Of a stretch of 64,000 nucleotides of DNA, positions 62,288 through 64,000 are shown in pieces (position 1 is the first letter of the stretch; the number at the start of each line of letters is the position of its first letter). The notes under the pieces are model-generated. The model had not been told where the DNA came from and made no database searches. It was given only the letters and a program-made list of their open reading frames with translations. A program made the position numbers and the translations under genes. This DNA comes from Extensimonas vulgaris (GTDB lineage: Bacteria; Pseudomonadota; Gammaproteobacteria; Burkholderiales; Burkholderiaceae_C): the NCBI RefSeq assembly GCF_003337425.1, contig NZ_QPJU01000007.1, forward strand, positions 62,001 to 126,000. The letters are read 5' to 3'.

Positions 62288-63094
62288 TCATTCCACCGGA
62301 CGCGCTATCCAGTCGGTGATGATGTCCACGGCCTCCTGCTCCATGCCGATGAAGCCGTGCCAGTGGAAAGCTTCGCAGGGGTCGCCCGTCGGGTTTTCGC
62401 CGCCTTGCACCATGACGAGCTTTTTCACGCTCGCGTTTTTGAGCCCGCGCAGAATCGCTGGCACTTCGTAGGGGCGACACAGCGGGCAGGCATCTTTTTC
62501 GTGGTGCAGCACCAGCACGGGCACTTTGATCGCGGCCAGGTCTTGTTTGGGGACGGCGCCGGGTTTGTTGTAGCTGACGACGCTGGACGTCAGCACCAGA
62601 CCTGCAACCTCTCCTTGCAGGTGAATCGCTGCCGCCGTCGCAGAAATGGTGCCGCGGCTGGTGCCCACGAGCCATACCGGGGCATCGGAGCGGGTTTTGA
62701 TGAAGTCGAGCACTTTGCGCACATCGGCCATGTGCGCTTCGCTGGTGCGGTCGGTGTAATCGAGCTCGCGCAAGTCGCTGGGGCGCCCGAAGATCGCGAC
62801 GTTGAAGCCCTTGGCGACGAACAATGGCGCCGAGCGCACGAGGAAGTTCCCGCTGGTGGCCCTGCCCTCCTCGACCTTGCCAAAGCCGCCGCCACCGCCC
62901 GGAAAGAGCAAAAGCGTGGCTTTGGCATTCGCGGCAGGTTCCCAGAACAAGGTGGTGACGACGCCCCCGCGTGTGGGCAGCTTGAACATGGTGCCGGCCT
63001 CTGCCGCCAAGGGCGCACCAAGCAGTCCAAGGCAAACGATGAACAGTCCCCAGGCCCAGCGCGTTCCATTGCGCAAAAAACAAAGTGCTTGCAT
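62288..63094 (-). CDS. Secreted alpha/beta hydrolase
   Basis: A 268-residue serine hydrolase with a signal peptide (about 1-33), an oxyanion region LLLFPGGGGGFG, the nucleophile Ser146 in GTSRGT and a late His (AFHWHGF). Two nearby cysteines (CPLC) follow LHHEKDA, which holds the acid residue. It looks like a periplasmic esterase or dienelactone-hydrolase relative; substrate unknown. The ATG at 63094 is chosen; a longer reading overlaps dedA. Confidence 0.87.
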   Translation of the reverse strand: MQALCFLRNGTRWAWGLFIVCLGLLGAPLAAEAGTMFKLPTRGGVVTTLFWEPAANAKATLLLFPGGGGGFGKVEEGRATSGNFLVRSAPLFVAKGFNVAIFGRPSDLRELDYTDRTSEAHMADVRKVLDFIKTRSDAPVWLVGTSRGTISATAAAIHLQGEVAGLVLTSSVVSYNKPGAVPKQDLAAIKVPVLVLHHEKDACPLCRPYEVPAILRGLKNASVKKLVMVQGGENPTGDPCEAFHWHGFIGMEQEAVDIITDWIARPVE

Positions 63095-63117
63095 GGTGAG
63101 TTCCGAGCAAAAACGTA

Positions 63118-63762
63118 TCACGCCTTGGCCCCGCGCCCCGCGCGCCAGGTGCCGAAGATGGCGAGCAGCCCCGGCACCAGGATCAAGGCCCAGATGATCT
63201 TTTCGAGGTGCAGGCGCACCCAGGGCAGGTTGCCGAAGAAGTAGCCTGCCGTGCAGATACCCAACACCCACAAAAGCGCGCCGCCCACGTTGTACGCGCT
63301 GAATTTGCCGCGCCCCATGTGCGCCACGCCCGCGACGAAAGGCGCGAACGTGCGAATGAAGGGCATGAAGCGCGCGAGCACGATGGTGATGCCGCCGTAG
63401 CGCTCGTAAAACTCGTGCGCCTGCAGGAAGGCGCGGCGGTTGAACCAGCGCGAATCCTCCCACTGGAACACCTTGGGGCCGACGTAGCGCCCGATCGCAT
63501 AGTTGCATTGGTCGCCGAGCACCGCGGCAAGCAGCAACACCGCGCAGGCCGGCGCAAAGCCCATGAGGCCCGCACCGCTCAGCGCGCCGACCATGAAGAG
63601 CAGCGAGTCGCCGGGCAAAAACGGCATGACGACCAGGCCCGTCTCGACGAACACTATCAAAAAGAGCAGCGCATAGACCCATAGGCCGTAGTTCTGCACG
63701 AACATCTCGAGGTATTTGTCCACGTGCAGGACGAAGTCGATCAGGAAGGTCACAAGCTCCAT
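63118..63762 (-). CDS. DedA family membrane protein
   Basis: A 214-residue polytopic inner-membrane protein of the DedA/VTT family, which supports lipid-carrier recycling and envelope stability. It has [18 protein letters not shown] near the N-terminus, GRYVGPK, and the conserved [15 protein letters not shown]. It is 23 bp from the hydrolase gene on the same strand. Confidence 0.95.
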   Translation of the reverse strand: MELVTFLIDFVLHVDKYLEMFVQNYGLWVYALLFLIVFVETGLVVMPFLPGDSLLFMVGALSGAGLMGFAPACAVLLLAAVLGDQCNYAIGRYVGPKVFQWEDSRWFNRRAFLQAHEFYERYGGITIVLARFMPFIRTFAPFVAGVAHMGRGKFSAYNVGGALLWVLGICTAGYFFGNLPWVRLHLEKIIWALILVPGLLAIFGTWRAGRGAKA

Positions 63763-63871
63763 GGTGCTTTCGGCGAGAGGAAGGCGGGAACGGTATTATC
63801 CCCAGCCTCGAAATTCCCCTGATTCTTCCCCTGCCCAGCCCCGCCCGCGCCGCGGGCTGCTGCCTTGCCCC

Positions 63872-64000
63872 ATGCCTGCTTCTGTGATCCGCCGCCCTAT
63901 CCGTGAACTGCCCGACGAGCTCATCAGCCAGATTGCCGCGGGTGAGGTGGTGGAGCGCCCGGCCTCGGTGGTGCGCGAACTCGTGGACAACGCGCTCGAC
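63872..64000 (+). CDS. mutL: DNA mismatch repair protein MutL, N-terminal fragment (3' end outside window)
   Basis: The first 43 codons read [20 protein letters not shown], then [20 protein letters not shown] and ALD, the unmistakable N-terminus of the MutL GHL ATPase (motif I with Glu and Asn for ATP hydrolysis and Mg binding). The gene continues beyond the window. It is divergent from dedA, 109 bp apart. Confidence 0.96.
   Translation, partial: MPASVIRRPIRELPDELISQIAAGEVVERPASVVRELVDNALD

Overview
The window is about 64 kb of GC-rich chromosome from a betaproteobacterium, most likely a member of the Comamonadaceae (Burkholderiales). The call rests on gene content (AcnB aconitase, ribF-ileS-lspA, an E3 carrying its own lipoyl domain, a fused methylmalonyl-CoA mutase with propionyl-CoA carboxylase, paired PimC/PimD-like dehydrogenases) and on a scattered mini-repeat of the AGCTGCTTGCGC / GCGCAAGCAGCTATT type that I know from this family. 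No rRNA, tRNA, CRISPR array, prophage or complete insertion sequence was found. Both ends cut a gene: acnB on the left and mutL on the right.

Layout. 1-1150: acnB tail, two back-to-back palindromic repeats and a terminator. 1190-7920 (minus): operon ribF-ileS-lspA-M50 protease-trpS. 8031-13026: HNH protein, two acyl-CoA dehydrogenases, purN, rsmB. 13215-17577: desaturase, rpmB-rpmG, a small unknown gene, lexA and a divergent asparaginase separated by two LexA boxes. 17624-28289: adk, rfbC, an FAD oxidoreductase, a yqjDEK-like trio, pyrD, rpiA-azlC-azlD, a thioredoxin-fold secreted protein, prlC and folD. 28374-31552 (minus): a FixL/FixJ-type two-component pair, divergent from the pyruvate dehydrogenase operon aceE-aceF-lpdA (31736-37849). 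37854-41116: an ABC exporter, a DUF3334 protein and a DUF4258/YgiT toxin-antitoxin pair.

41232-51440 is a propionyl-CoA catabolic block: a GntR regulator, methylmalonyl-CoA mutase, a VapBC pair lodged inside the block, the MeaB chaperone, pccB, a remnant of a pccA start, pccA, bioB and a VOC protein that is the candidate methylmalonyl-CoA epimerase. Together these would carry propionyl-CoA to succinyl-CoA and make the biotin that the carboxylase needs. 51517-60455 is a sulfide-linked cluster: an ArsR regulator diverges from an eight-gene leftward array of a tripartite RND pump (adaptor, pump, TolC), two DUF2892 membrane proteins, a type I sulfide:quinone oxidoreductase, a rhodanese and an OsmC-like protein. 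The right end holds gloA, a Phd/PIN toxin-antitoxin pair, a serine hydrolase, a DedA protein and mutL.

The most unusual feature is the density of non-autonomous repeats. Three families of compact inverted-repeat elements are each present twice (164 bp, 169 bp and 77-78 bp), and there is a single 177-bp element with 19/20 matching ends. The mini-repeat family also sits in frame inside at least seven genes, including the interdomain linkers of both pyruvate dehydrogenase E2 and E3. Several repeats lie exactly at stop codons or in leaders. The RND-SQR-rhodanese-OsmC-DUF2892 operon and the repeat families are the best leads for something undescribed.
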